A DNA stretch of 64,000 nt from Microstegium vimineum (Eukaryota > Streptophyta > Magnoliopsida > Poales > Poaceae). Under the pieces are notes generated by a model, which did not search any database, had not been told where the DNA came from, and saw only the letters and a list, made by a program, of their open reading frames with translations. Of this stretch, positions 46,301 to 53,200 are shown piece by piece. The position numbers and the translations under genes are program-made. Positions within the stretch are counted from its first letter, which is position 1. The number at the start of each line of letters is the position of its first letter. The stretch lies in assembly GCA_022036555.1 (NCBI GenBank), contig CM039129.1, forward strand, positions 20,694,003 through 20,758,002. The letters are read 5' to 3'.

Positions 46301-49026
46301 GCATCTCTGAACCCCGCAACAAGGTGCTGCTTGAATCTTTTTATTACAGCAGAGTTTGGACAGCAAGATGTGAGGTAGTTTTGCTATAGCCCTCTCAATT
46401 AGGGAAGGAATGTCCAGAGTAGATGAGGAAGTCGTGGTAGGACTTGTCCCAACTGATGAATCTGAAACACCTTCTTCAAGGTCAGGCGGAGGCATGATCC
46501 AGGCTACAGGCGCCGGTGGGGACAGCTGAAGACGAGAGGTGGTGGTTGGGAAGAGGCAGGAAGCACCGGCAAGGGAGAGAAGGACCCGCTGGGCGGAGGC
46601 TCTTGGAGCGTGCGGAGGGTGGAGTCCGGAGGATAGGCGTGCGAGTGGCTGTGGGAGCAGCGAGCGGAGGCAGGAGAATGGAACGAGCATGCACTCTTAA
46701 AGCACTGACGGCTGTTCCCCCCTCCTTTCCACAACATATATATATGGTATATATATACCAAAAAAACCTGAAGGCCAGCTAAAGTGGACCAATTTCTTCC
46801 CAGCAAAACACATCCTTGGGCTGGCCCAACTAGTCATCCAGACTACTTATCGGACGACTAATTGTGATTAGCTGTTGATTAGTCGGACGACTAGTTTGTT
46901 AGATCGAATCGGGAGCCTTATCGAGTCCCAGTTTGCAATAAGGACGAGTAATCATGGCTAATTGCGATTAGTCGTCTGATCTGATAACACCGATCTTGAT
47001 ATCAAGTGACATTCATAGTTGTTCATTTGTTTCTTGTAGTATGCTTAGTGTGCTGGTCAAATACCAAAAGATCTGGATCACGCTATAACCGGTTGATTGG
47101 TCTTCGATCTGGAAGTACTGTTATCAACTTGAATTTAACTTTTTCGCACAACGGTATAGCTTGGTTAACTAGACAACAATATATGCTACCTATTCACAGA
47201 TTTCTGGCGATAAATTTGAGTTACAAATGAAACTTAGATCTTCAATAGCTCAGTTGGTAGAGCCTCCAGTTGAGAGATGCCCACATGAGCTCAAATCCAC
47301 GTGCTCGCAGGTAGTGGGAGTACATTCCTAATTGGTTATGTGCTCCCCTCCCTTAAGGCAAAGCCTTTAGGATGCCTTCTCTCTGTTGTCTTCTTTTGCA
47401 CAGCTAAACAAATTTTATTTTCAGTTTCGAATCATGCATGATCTATATATGAGGATTTAGGTTTTCTTCATTATGAGCCTATTTTGCTGTCTAGTTTGTT
47501 AATAGTAAGTTCTTTTGTGAAGGTGCTAACTTTTGATACGTTTGGGTAATATGAATGATTTAGTTGAATGCCTATTATAATTGATGTTGATGTTATGCTG
47601 TTATGTAATCCTAGGCTGCTCTTTATCAAACTGACTTTCGACCAGTTCCACTGGATGAATTCATCAAAGTTGGTAATCAAATATTTGATAAAGACATGAA
47701 CATTGTTCGTGTCCTTCCCAAAGTAGCCGACCATGGTGGCAAGGATCCAGATCATATTGTTGAATTGTGTAATGAGGTAAATCTGATATTTACTCTGCAG
47801 GTCTTGGTTTTTCTCTGTTAACCACTACACTTTCGAAGCAAATTGAGTATTCTACTTGTATTTGTTCTAGGTTGTTCTTCAGGGCCATTCTGTGCTTTTG
47901 TTTTGCTCCAGTCGTAAAGGCTGTGAATCAACTGCAAGACATGTTGCCAAGTTCTTGAAACTACCCTCTGTTAGATCAAGTGATGTTGGTTCAGAGTTTT
48001 CAGATGCTGCAGCTGCTATTGAGGCTTTGAGGAGGTGCCCTGCTGGATTGGATCCAATATTGGGAGAAACCCTTCCTTTTGGTGTTGCATATCATCATGC
48101 TGGTCTTACGGTATGGAAGTTATCTTCTATCTTCATAAGATACGCAAAATATCAACAATAATTTTTCGAAGTGTACACTGCTAAATGTAAAAAAACGATG
48201 TCATTTTCACCTAACCACAACTGGGCAAGGGTGCTAGGACTGATCTGCCAGACCATTGAGCTCACCATCTATGACCTGTTCTGTTTGATCCAACAAGCAT
48301 CATTGTCTGCTGTTCTGTGGCAGGTTGAGGAGAGGGAGATTGTGGAATCATGCTACCGTAAAGGCTTTGTCCGTGTTCTGACTGCCACTTCGACTTTAGC
48401 TGCTGGTGTTAACTTGCCTGCTAGACGGGTTATATTCAGGCAGCCTAAGATAGGTCGTGATTTTATTGATGGGACTCGATATAGACAAATGGCTGGCCGT
48501 GCTGGTCGAACTGGAATAGACACAAAAGGAGAAAGTGTAAGCTACAATATCTTCGTTCCACTTTATTGTACATAGAGAATGGTTCTGACAATTCACTAGT
48601 TCTGTTTGCATTTTTTTATTTGTGTGCAGATATTTCTATTAATATCTAATAATTTGACATTTAAAATGCATGCAGATACTTGTATGCAGGCTTGAAGAGG
48701 TCAAGAGAATTACAGGTATTATTAGAAGCAATTGCCCTCCCTTGGAGTCCTGCCTCTCAGAAGATAAAAATGGAATGACTCATGCAATTATGGAGGTTGT
48801 TGCTGGTGGGATTGTGCAAACTGCAAATGATATTCATCGATATGTGCGATGTACGCTGCTTAACTCCACGAGACCTTTTGATGATGTCGTGAAGTCAGCT
48901 CAAGACTCCCTTCGTTGGTTATGCCATGAAAGGTTTCTCGAGTGGAACCATGAGACCAAGATATACTCTGCTACTCCCCTTGGTAGAGCTGCTTTCGGAA
49001 GTTCACTCAACCCTGAGGAATCACTG
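25308..49026 (+). CDS. TEB: DNA polymerase theta / TEBICHI, helicase half (exons 1-12, partial gene)
   Basis: Polymerase theta joins a superfamily-2 helicase to an A-family polymerase and carries out microhomology-mediated end joining in the nucleus. Exons: 25,308-25,343; 25,434-25,759; 25,849-26,002; 26,094-27,137; 30,861-30,925; 31,061-31,166; 31,241-31,441; 35,183-35,380; 47,615-47,776; 47,871-48,110; 48,324-48,536; 48,676-49,026. Their lengths keep one frame for 1,032 codons with GT-AG borders throughout. Codons 1-520 form a poorly conserved N-terminus; then follow TSAGKS, DELH, GMSATM, LLFCSSRKGCE, AYHHAGLT, TATSTLAAGVNLPA and QMAGRAGRTG. The start ATG is in MASGSSRPQIDQFF. The polymerase domain must lie beyond the window or be lost. 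Four introns are enlarged by transposons, yet no exon seems missing in the helicase. Confidence 0.9.
25344..25433 (+). other. TEB: TEB intron 1 with telo-box and C17 tract
   Basis: A 90-nt intron. AAACCCTA lies at 25,347-25,354, and a run of 17 C residues at 25,396-25,412 lies before the acceptor CACCGCAG. Confidence 0.75.
25434..25759 (+). CDS. TEB: TEB exon 2
   Basis: Opens FFPAKKRRPSSRKDES (basic, possibly a nuclear localisation signal) and continues with low-complexity Ser/Ala/Pro/Val sequence; ends two bases into a codon before GTGAGC. Confidence 0.8.
25849..26002 (+). CDS. TEB: TEB exon 3
   Basis: Follows acceptor TATTCCAG and completes the split codon. It encodes a stretch with SVTQSFLVPC and a basic KKQR, ending at a codon boundary before GTTGGA. 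Confidence 0.8.
26094..27137 (+). CDS. TEB: TEB exon 4 (long N-terminal exon)
   Basis: 348 codons, acceptor TTTGCAG. Most is variable, hydrophilic sequence. The last 30 codons (SSWLPPDLCAIYMKKGISELYPWQ region) are the conserved lead-in to the helicase, equivalent to the Q-motif area. A GTGAGT donor-like site at about 26,209 could allow an alternative exon end, but the frame is open through it. Confidence 0.85.
27400..27525. mobile_element. Tourist-like MITE
   Basis: 126 bp, starting GGGCTCGTTCGG and ending CAAACAAACAGGCCC, imperfect terminal inverted repeats, flanked on both sides by TAA (27,397-27,399 and 27,526-27,528). The TIR style and 3-bp duplication match the PIF/Harbinger-derived Tourist class. 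Confidence 0.65.
27844..28580. mobile_element. GC-rich insert with inverted GCTTAAGCG-like ends
   Basis: About 0.74 kb of GC-rich sequence inside an AT-rich intron. The left end carries GGCGTTAAGCGGCTGCTTAAG; the right end carries GCGCTTAAGCTCGCTGAAG followed by GCTTAGAGCTTGGCGC and T-runs, so the ends are loosely inverted. Open frames inside (for example 27,904-28,428) look like compositional artefacts. The class is unknown; a MULE-like carrier is one possibility. Confidence 0.35.
29031..29775 (+). mobile_element. Copia remnant: LTR, PBS, gag fused to RNase H sliver
   Basis: A likely LTR at 29,031-29,266 ends in CTACA and is followed at once by the primer-binding site TGGTATCAG (29,267-29,275). 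A gag frame begins with ATG at 29,331 and reads IPVTLELTRPNFNQWEPF and KFGLLSHITEA; in another frame it continues EANKAPRAIFLGHEF and then jumps directly to YSDADWAGCPDT, which belongs to copia RNase H. Everything between gag and RNase H has been deleted, and the 3' end is missing. Confidence 0.7.
30861..30925 (+). CDS. TEB: TEB exon 5
   Basis: Begins after ATTGCAG with VECLLVEGVLDKRNLVYCAST and ends two bases into the serine codon of the Walker A loop, before donor GTGCTT. Confidence 0.9.
31061..31166 (+). CDS. TEB: TEB exon 6 (Walker A)
   Basis: Completes T-S-A-G-K-S, the ATP-binding loop (motif I), with FVAEVLML; then motif Ia, ILVLPYVSICAEK. Donor GTTTTT. Confidence 0.9.
31241..31441 (+). 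CDS. TEB: TEB exon 7 (DELH box)
   Basis: 67 codons from TEHLEQLLEPLGRHV to VIVIDELHM. DELH is motif II, which binds Mg-ATP. Donor GTAAGC. Confidence 0.9.
32021..34439 (-). mobile_element. Internally deleted copia element with both LTRs
   Basis: On the element strand the 5' LTR is plus 34,076-34,439 (364 bp; TGTTGGCAAG...GGCCAACA) and the 3' LTR is 32,021-32,350 (330 bp). The primer-binding site (plus 34,061-34,073, TGGTATCGGAGCC on the element strand) lies two bases inside the 5' LTR. The interior keeps gag, a zinc knuckle, GAG-pre-integrase and the first residues of integrase, then runs straight into the 3' LTR. RT and RNase H are absent. No matching target duplication is seen (CTGTA left, CCCTG right). 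Confidence 0.8.
32351..34060 (-). pseudogene. Copia gag and truncated pol of the intron-7 element
   Basis: Gag reads NYGEWAVTMKVKFRA, a stop, AIPPEYREPL, another stop, then QLRREYDNLIFRDGEAVEDF...YLSIVPPKYTQITLSI (33,290-33,694), the UBN2/gag type. A knuckle-like CGKTSHWAKECPNKK is near 33,180, with its first cysteine replaced by arginine (YRRCG). GAG-pre-integrase LWHAHFGHLSFDVL lies at about 32,520-32,570, then LVHGNLCGPIT at about 32,390. Stops and shifts lie between blocks, so no product is expected. Confidence 0.7.
35183..35380 (+). CDS. TEB: TEB exon 8 (SAT motif)
   Basis: 66 codons: VGDQHRGYLLELMLTKLRY, a serine-rich loop, then LQIIGMSATMPNIAAVADWLQ. SAT is helicase motif III. Donor GTAAGA. 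Confidence 0.9.
35880..36760. other. GC-rich left arm of hAT1, no gene supported
   Basis: Open frames exist (for example 35,980-36,498) but are compositional and match no family. This is probably untranslated subterminal hAT sequence. Confidence 0.4.
36915..37173. mobile_element. Stowaway MITE
   Basis: 259 bp, beginning CTCCCTCCATCCCAAATTG and ending with its exact inverse, flanked by TA on both sides (36,913-36,914 and 37,174-37,175). The inverted arms match for about 70 bases with only about two differences by eye, so it can fold into a long hairpin. It belongs to the Tc1/mariner-derived Stowaway class. Confidence 0.9.
37226..37587 (+). repeat. Chromovirus A 5' LTR
   Basis: 362 bp, TGTTATGGTCGGG...GAGCCGTACCA; TATA-like CTATAAAGACC near 37,402. 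Confidence 0.9.
37602..42270 (+). pseudogene. Chromovirus A gag-pol, disabled
   Basis: Order: gag (MSSGPGTPVV...; capsid FPTYDGEGEPLEWLNKCDQFF), protease LLDSGSTHNFVS (about 38,955), RT with RYPQLQKDELEKQ, LDLRSGYHQVRV and FFDDILIYS (39,910-39,935), RNase H DCDASGSGFGAVLHQ (about 40,350), integrase with H-H-C-C (EGIQKT...CATCQRNKTE, 40,980-41,095), core SMDFVEALP and FHPQTDGQSE, and a chromodomain (RRGVWHVLVQWADTPPADATWE, 42,085-42,150). Frameshifts lie near 37,930, 38,760, 39,280 and 41,380; stops at 38,336, 40,431, 40,794 and 40,956. The Gag zinc knuckle present in copy B is deleted here near 38,760. Confidence 0.85.
42222..42581 (+). repeat. Chromovirus A 3' LTR
   Basis: 360 bp; the pol frame runs 49 nt into it and stops at 42,270. 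Confidence 0.9.
42582..43140 (-). mobile_element. LINE (L1-like), 5'-truncated, 3' end
   Basis: On the minus strand it encodes the reverse-transcriptase zinc-binding tail (KRIWKTWAPGKCRFFMWLV...RCPHCDQEEETINHLLVSC) and ends with TTAATACAAAGATACGCATC then TCTCCTGCGTGTTCGATAAAA, a typical grass LINE 3' end with an A tail. A 16-base direct repeat GTTTAGCTGGTGACTT occurs at 43,141-43,156 and, beyond chromovirus A, at 37,208-37,223. It is the LINE's target duplication, now split by the later Ty3 insertion into the tail. Confidence 0.75.
43141..43630. other. hAT1 interior, no gene seen
   Basis: Between the LINE and the hAT C-terminal exon I recognise nothing coding. The frame that appears to run on from the LINE into 43,249 is accidental if the LINE ends at 43,140. 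Confidence 0.4.
44384..45190 (+). mobile_element. Copia remnant: gag fused to RT tail and RNase H
   Basis: It starts in mid-gag (FRTFVQGDLSVDDYCRKMKT, about 44,425-44,490; DRILVLNVLRGLSERYTH to about 44,585), then after a deletion continues with QYLTFTRPGITYVVQQM, LKRLLRYLRGTIDYGLLLH, VAYTDADWAGCPNTRRSTSG (about 44,800-44,860), an in-frame TAG, and VVSRSSAEAEYRAVANGV to FVRDRVAIGDVRVLHLPTTSQFA at about 45,190. Protease, integrase and most of RT are missing. No LTR of its own is visible. Confidence 0.75.
45191..45480 (-). repeat. Fragment of an LTR with primer-binding site (minus)
   Basis: Plus TTTGATACCA at 45,274-45,283 followed by C and TGTAACGACCCG reads, on the minus strand, as an LTR ending CGGGTCGTTACA, then a PBS TGGTATCAAA. 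It is fused to the copia RNase H end at about 45,190. The far end of the LTR is not defined. Confidence 0.45.
45486..45547. repeat. Imperfect 31-bp tandem duplication
   Basis: TAAGCAACACTAACAGG-type unit at 45,486-45,516 repeats with about four changes at 45,517-45,547, at the border back into hAT1. Confidence 0.6.
47238..47400 (+). mobile_element. tRNA-derived SINE-like segment
   Basis: It has a pol III A-box TAGCTCAGTTGG (47,246-47,257) and a B-box-like GAGCTCAAATCC (47,287-47,298) at tRNA-like spacing, followed by unrelated sequence rather than an acceptor stem. Target duplications are not clear. Confidence 0.4.
47615..47776 (+). CDS. TEB: TEB exon 9
   Basis: 54 codons, AALYQTDFRPVPLDEFIKVG to DPDHIVELCNE; the TDFRPVPL phrase is conserved in POLQ helicases. 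Acceptor ATCCTAG, donor GTAAAT. Confidence 0.9.
47871..48110 (+). CDS. TEB: TEB exon 10 (motif IV)
   Basis: 80 codons: VVLQGHSVLLFCSSRKGCEST to FGVAYHHAGLT. SVLLFCSS is motif IV, and YHHAGL marks the second RecA domain. Confidence 0.9.
48324..48536 (+). CDS. TEB: TEB exon 11 (motifs V and VI)
   Basis: 71 codons: VEEREIVESCYRKG, then TATSTLAAGVNLPARRVIF (motif V) and YRQMAGRAGRTG (motif VI, arginine finger). Donor GTAAGC. Confidence 0.9.
48676..49026 (+). CDS. TEB: TEB exon 12 (winged-helix/helical part)
   Basis: 117 codons: ILVCRLEEVKRITGIIRS to SATPLGRAAFGSSLNPEESL. This corresponds to the winged-helix and ratchet region after the RecA domains. Donor GTAGCA at 49,027; the next exon is not in the window. 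Confidence 0.9.
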
Positions 49027-49530
49027 GTAGCATACTTTTCTTTGCTCCTTCATTATTTCATTGCATGTTCAAAGTTTTTTTAGGCGCTAGGCGAAATCTA
49101 GGCAATGAACCCTAGCCTAGCAACTAGTCCAGCCTAGGCTAGCCTAGGCGTTTTTCTAGGCGTTTTGCCAGTTTAGTATAATATATACATATATAGCAGA
49201 AATCATGAATAATTTAGATAGATAGACATACCTTAGGACCTTAGTCCTTATTTGTAGTTTGATACAAAAGTGATGTTCTTTTCCTACTCCTGCAGCTGCA
49301 GCAATGCTCCAACTGCAATAGAGAAGTATACAACACTTTTAGATACAATTGGGCACCGATACAAGTGATAAAAAAAATAGAAAATAGCAAGTTAGGTACT
49401 TATCTGAGCCTTCTTCCCTCCATTATCAGCATTTCAGCAGCCAAAATATGATATGTTTTTGTAAACACAAACATGAATGGACAGCAGGCACCACCAAGAA
49501 CATAAAATGGATAGAAGACTAGTACATTAC

Positions 49531-49820
49531 TGTCATGGGCAGCCAACAGGCTGCCAGACGCGGTTGTCCTAGTTGGGCCTTAAGCCCATTAGTGTTAATT
49601 AGTGTCTCTCTTAGTTATTTATCTATATTAGAGGAAATAGGAATAGTACCATATTGTCTAAGCACAAGAGGTGTTAGTCCTATGTACCCTTTATAATCAG
49701 CCCATGAGGCACAATAGAAATCAAGCAATGAATTATGAAGAAACAATTCTAGTCTCCCTCAATCTCTCAAGCTCTTGGCAAAGCGTAAGGCCTAGTTATC
49801 CCTAAATATATCCATCTACA
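49531..49820. repeat. Probable solo LTR
   Basis: Starts TGTCATGGGCAGCC and ends near CCATCTACA, with a TATA-like CCCTTTATAATC at about 49,687. ATTAC occurs directly before it (49,526-49,530) and again right after its end (ACATTACATTAC), suggesting a target duplication, although the exact right end is ambiguous. No internal region adjoins it. Confidence 0.5.
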
Positions 49821-49867
49821 TTACATTACAACACATGATTCTCAGTTCTCACAACACAAAAACAATA

Positions 49868-50261
49868 TGGTACGGCTCGCCTTGCTGCGGAGGAAGTACG
49901 GCGGCGAGGTGGCGAGCCGAGGCTTCGCGGGGCGACGGCGCGCTGGTGCCGTGTTGCTGCACGCGAAGCTTCGCGAGAGAGAGGACAGGGAACAGGTTTG
50001 CCCGGGGGCCCCTAGGGAGATAAATCTCAATCCCAGGCTAATTGCCTTTTACTTCTTGATTGGGTCTTCTAGACCAATAGGTTTACACGGGAAATAACCA
50101 ATCTTCCTAAGTTCACTCAAACTCTAATATCCTCTCCTTAAACTAACAAACTCTCAAACAACCTTTCCTTAAGCTAACAAACTCTCCTAATCCCCTCCTA
50201 GTCGCGGCGGACTCAGCCACCGTGACGCCTCTTCCTGTTGTATACTTGTCCAACCATAACA
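49868..50261 (-). repeat. Chromovirus B 3' LTR
   Basis: 394 bp; on the element strand TGTTATGGTTGGAC...GAGCCGTACCA. Confidence 0.9.
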
Positions 50262-53200
50262 TCTCTCCCCCCCTCGGAAAACAGCTCGTCCTCGAGCTGA
50301 AATGAGGGGAATGCGAGCTTGAAGTCTAAAACGTCCTCCCAGGTGGCGTCAGCCGGAGGCGTGTCGACCCACTGCACGAGGACGTGCCAGACCCCCCGGC
50401 GCAAGCTGGAACGCAGCACGCGTTCTGGGCGGAGTAGAGGCCGACCGTGGCGAAGAGGAGGCAGTGCCGGCAAGGTTGACGGCGGCGGCCCGCGGAGCGG
50501 CTTGATCACCCCTACATGAAAAACATCGTGAATACGGGCGCCCTCCGGTAGCTGAAGACGATAGGCCACCGCACCGATACGCTCCACAACCTGGTACGAC
50601 CCTGCATACTTAGGGCCGAGCTTGCCACGACTCGCCGGCTCCAAAGACTGAGTAGGCCGGTGGAGCAAGCGCAACCAAACCCAATCGCCCACCGCAAACT
50701 TGAGGACCCGGTGCTTGGCGTCGTAGTGGCGGCGAGCAAACTCTTGTGCTTGCAGCAAGCGCGACCTCACCTCTGCCAGGAACTCATCCCGATCCGCGAG
50801 GAGCGTGTCGGCTGTGTCGGTCTGTGCACGGCCCGACGCATGAGGCAGCAACTCCGGAGGCTCTCGGCCGTAGACCACCTTGAACGGAGACGTCTGCAAG
50901 GCCGAGTGATAGGCGGTGTTGTAGCAGTACTCGGCCCACGACAGCCACTCCAACCAGTCCCGAGGGCGGTCGCTCGTGAGGCAACGGAGGTACATGGCGA
51001 TGGTCTTGTTGACCGCCTCCGACTGGCAATCCGTTTGCGGATGGAACGCCGTGCTCATGCGAAGCTTGACGCCGGCTTGGCGGAACAGGTCACGCCATAC
51101 ATGGCCCGTGAAGACCGGGTCCCGGTCACTGACGATGGACTCCGGGAAGCCGTGCAGGCGCACCACCTCGCTGAAGAACGCTCGGGCCACTGATGACGCC
51201 GTGTACGCGTGGCCCAAGGGTATGAAATGAGCGAACTTTGAGAACCTGTCAACCACGGTTAGGAGCACGTTCTTGCCATGTACCTTGGGAAGGGCCTCGA
51301 TGAAGTCCATGGAGATGTCTGCCCAGATACGTGAGGGCACCGGTAGGGGCTGGAGTAGACCCGCCGGATGCAGACGTCTTCTGGATGCCCTCGTGGCCGC
51401 CTGTATGGGCCAGCTGGAGGACGTCGTCGAGGACGGCCGACGACGGAGGTACAAACACTCGCCCTTCCCGGAGTAGCAGCCCGTCGCGGACGCTCCATTC
51501 GGCGTCTTGGTCTGCTGCTGTCCTGGCGCCGTGGTCCCCGGCCGCCACTGCCTCGCGACGTGCGCGGAGCTCGGGGGAGACGTCGATCTCGCGGCGTAGG
51601 TCGTCGAAGATCTGGAAGGCCGGCCAGGAGGCCTCAAGCTCCGGCTGCCCTGCCAGTAGGGGCTTTTCCCCATCGCGGCGGGAAAGCGCGTCGACGACGA
51701 TGTTGAGTCGGCCCGGGCGATACTCGACACGAAAGTCGAACCCCATCAGCTTGCTCACCCAGTGGTGCTGCAGTATTGTTGATAGGCGCTGGTCAAGCAT
51801 GAACTTCAGCGCGTAATGATCCATCCGCACCAGGAAGGCGCGACCCCACAAGTACGGGCGCCAGTGACGGACTGCTTGGGCGAGGCCGATGAGCTCGCGT
51901 TCATACGCGGCGACCTTGAGGTGTCGTGCAGCGAATGGCCGTCTGAAGAATGCAATGGGCCCGGCGCCTTGGTGCAAGACCGCCCCAAAGTCGGACCCCG
52001 ATGCGTCGTAATCGACGACAAAGTCTGTGGCGAAGTCCGGCAGGTGTAGAACGGGTGCGGTGGACAGCGCCGTCTTGAGGTTCGCGAACGCCGTTGCTGC
52101 CACATCGGTCCAGGCGAATGCTTCCTTGCGCAGCAGCTGCGTCAGATGCGCTGCAATGGTGCCGTAGTTGTGGATGAAGCGGCGGTAGTACCCGGCGAGG
52201 CCGAGGAATCCACAGAGACCCTGCACCGCCCGCGGTTGTGGCCAGGACTGTACTGCGGCCACCTTGGTGTTGTCCATAGCCACGCCGTCCGCCGTGATGA
52301 CATGGCCCAGGTACTGGACCGCCGCCGTGGCGAAGGAGCACTTGGAGCGCTTGATATGGAGGCGATGCTCGCGAAGGACGCCGAGGACCGCCCGGAGCAG
52401 CCGTAGGTGCTCTGTCCAGGATGCGCTGTACACGAGGATGTCGTCGAAGAACACAAGAACGCCCCTGCGGAGGAAAGGCTTAAGCACAAAATTCATTAGT
52501 GCCTGGAACGTCGATGGCGTGTTGGAGAGGCTGAACGACATGACCAGGAACTCGAAGTGGCCCTGGTGCGTGCGGAACGCCGTCTTGGCCACGTCCTCGG
52601 GGTGCACGCGAACCTGGTGATACCCTGAGCGAAGATCCAACTTGGTGAAGAGGGTCGCGCCGTGGAGTTCATCGAGGAGCTCCTCCACGACGGGGATCGG
52701 GAACTTGTCCTTCATTGTGGCTGTGTTGAGTGCGCGGTAGTCCACGCAAAAGCGCCATGTGCCGTCTTGCTTCTTGACGAGGAGGACTGGTGCGGAGAAG
52801 GGCGACGTGCTCGGCCGAATGATCCCCTGCTGAAGCATGTCCTCACACTGCTTTTCCAGCTCATCCTTTTGCAGTTGAGGGTATCGGTATGGTCGCACCG
52901 CTACTGGTTCAGTGGATAGCTTGAGGTGGATGCGATGATCACATGGCCGAGCTGGAGGGAGCCCCGTGGGCACGGCGAAGACATCGGCATATGTGTCCAG
53001 CAGTCGCGCGAGCAAGGCTGGCTCGGTGCCCTTGGCGGTGTGAAGGAGGCCCGAGTGCAGGCGTCCCAGGGTCCGAGGTTCTGCACGCGCCGAGCCGACG
53101 CCCGTCCACCTTACCCGCCGTCCGCGGTTCGTGAACGTCATGCAGAGCGCGTCAAACTCCCACAGGACGGGTCCAAGGGTGCGCAGCCAGGCAATCCCCA

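Larger units (their letters stand above)
43634..46690 (-). pseudogene. hAT1 transposase remnants (BED, DUF659, C-terminus)
   Basis: Reading leftward: an N-terminal stretch from about 46,690; a damaged BED zinc-finger region (KRFKQHLVAGFRDAVKCPQPP at about 46,270-46,330); basic linker 45,760-46,220; catalytic DUF659 block (GIWLHLMSDGWTDTSNRHLINF at about 45,720-45,780; EHVVQIVTD to 45,565); then, past a copia insertion, the C-terminal HTKKRNRLEHQRLNKLVYV (about 43,920-43,975) and LDEFHWKNEW...MTWALVDDA (43,634-43,867). The hATC dimerisation core is not seen. The gene is broken. Confidence 0.75.
35702..46989 (-). mobile_element. hAT transposon (hAT1) with nested insertions
   Basis: Possible terminal inverted repeats are TGTTATCAGATC at 35,702-35,713 and GATCTGATAACA at 46,978-46,989. 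Both ends carry many GATTAGTCG / CGACTAATC subterminal motifs (35,720-35,830 and 36,770-36,850; 46,840-46,980). Between them lie hAT transposase pieces on the minus strand. Subtracting the Stowaway, chromovirus, LINE and copia insertions leaves about 4 kb, normal for an autonomous hAT. An 8-bp target duplication was not found, so the two ends could belong to different copies. Confidence 0.5.
35381..47614 (+). other. TEB: TEB intron 8, 12.2 kb of nested transposons
   Basis: GTAAGA at 35,381 to CTAG at 47,614. It is largely a hAT element (about 35,702-46,989) carrying a Stowaway, a LINE, chromovirus copy A and a copia remnant. 46,990-47,614 is residual intron with a SINE-like segment at 47,238-47,400. 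The exons either side (ADWLQ / AALYQTDFRPVPL) join as in the protein family, so no coding sequence was lost. Confidence 0.8.

Noticed and set aside
47238..47320. Possible functional tRNA gene (TAGCTCAGTTGG motif)
   Set aside because: No paired acceptor stem, poor B-box and no terminator in the right place; a SINE-like fragment explains it better.
49081..49160. TAGGCG-rich stretch as the left end of hAT2
   Set aside because: No matching inverted end was found near 58.0-58.1 kb, so the boundary was not claimed.
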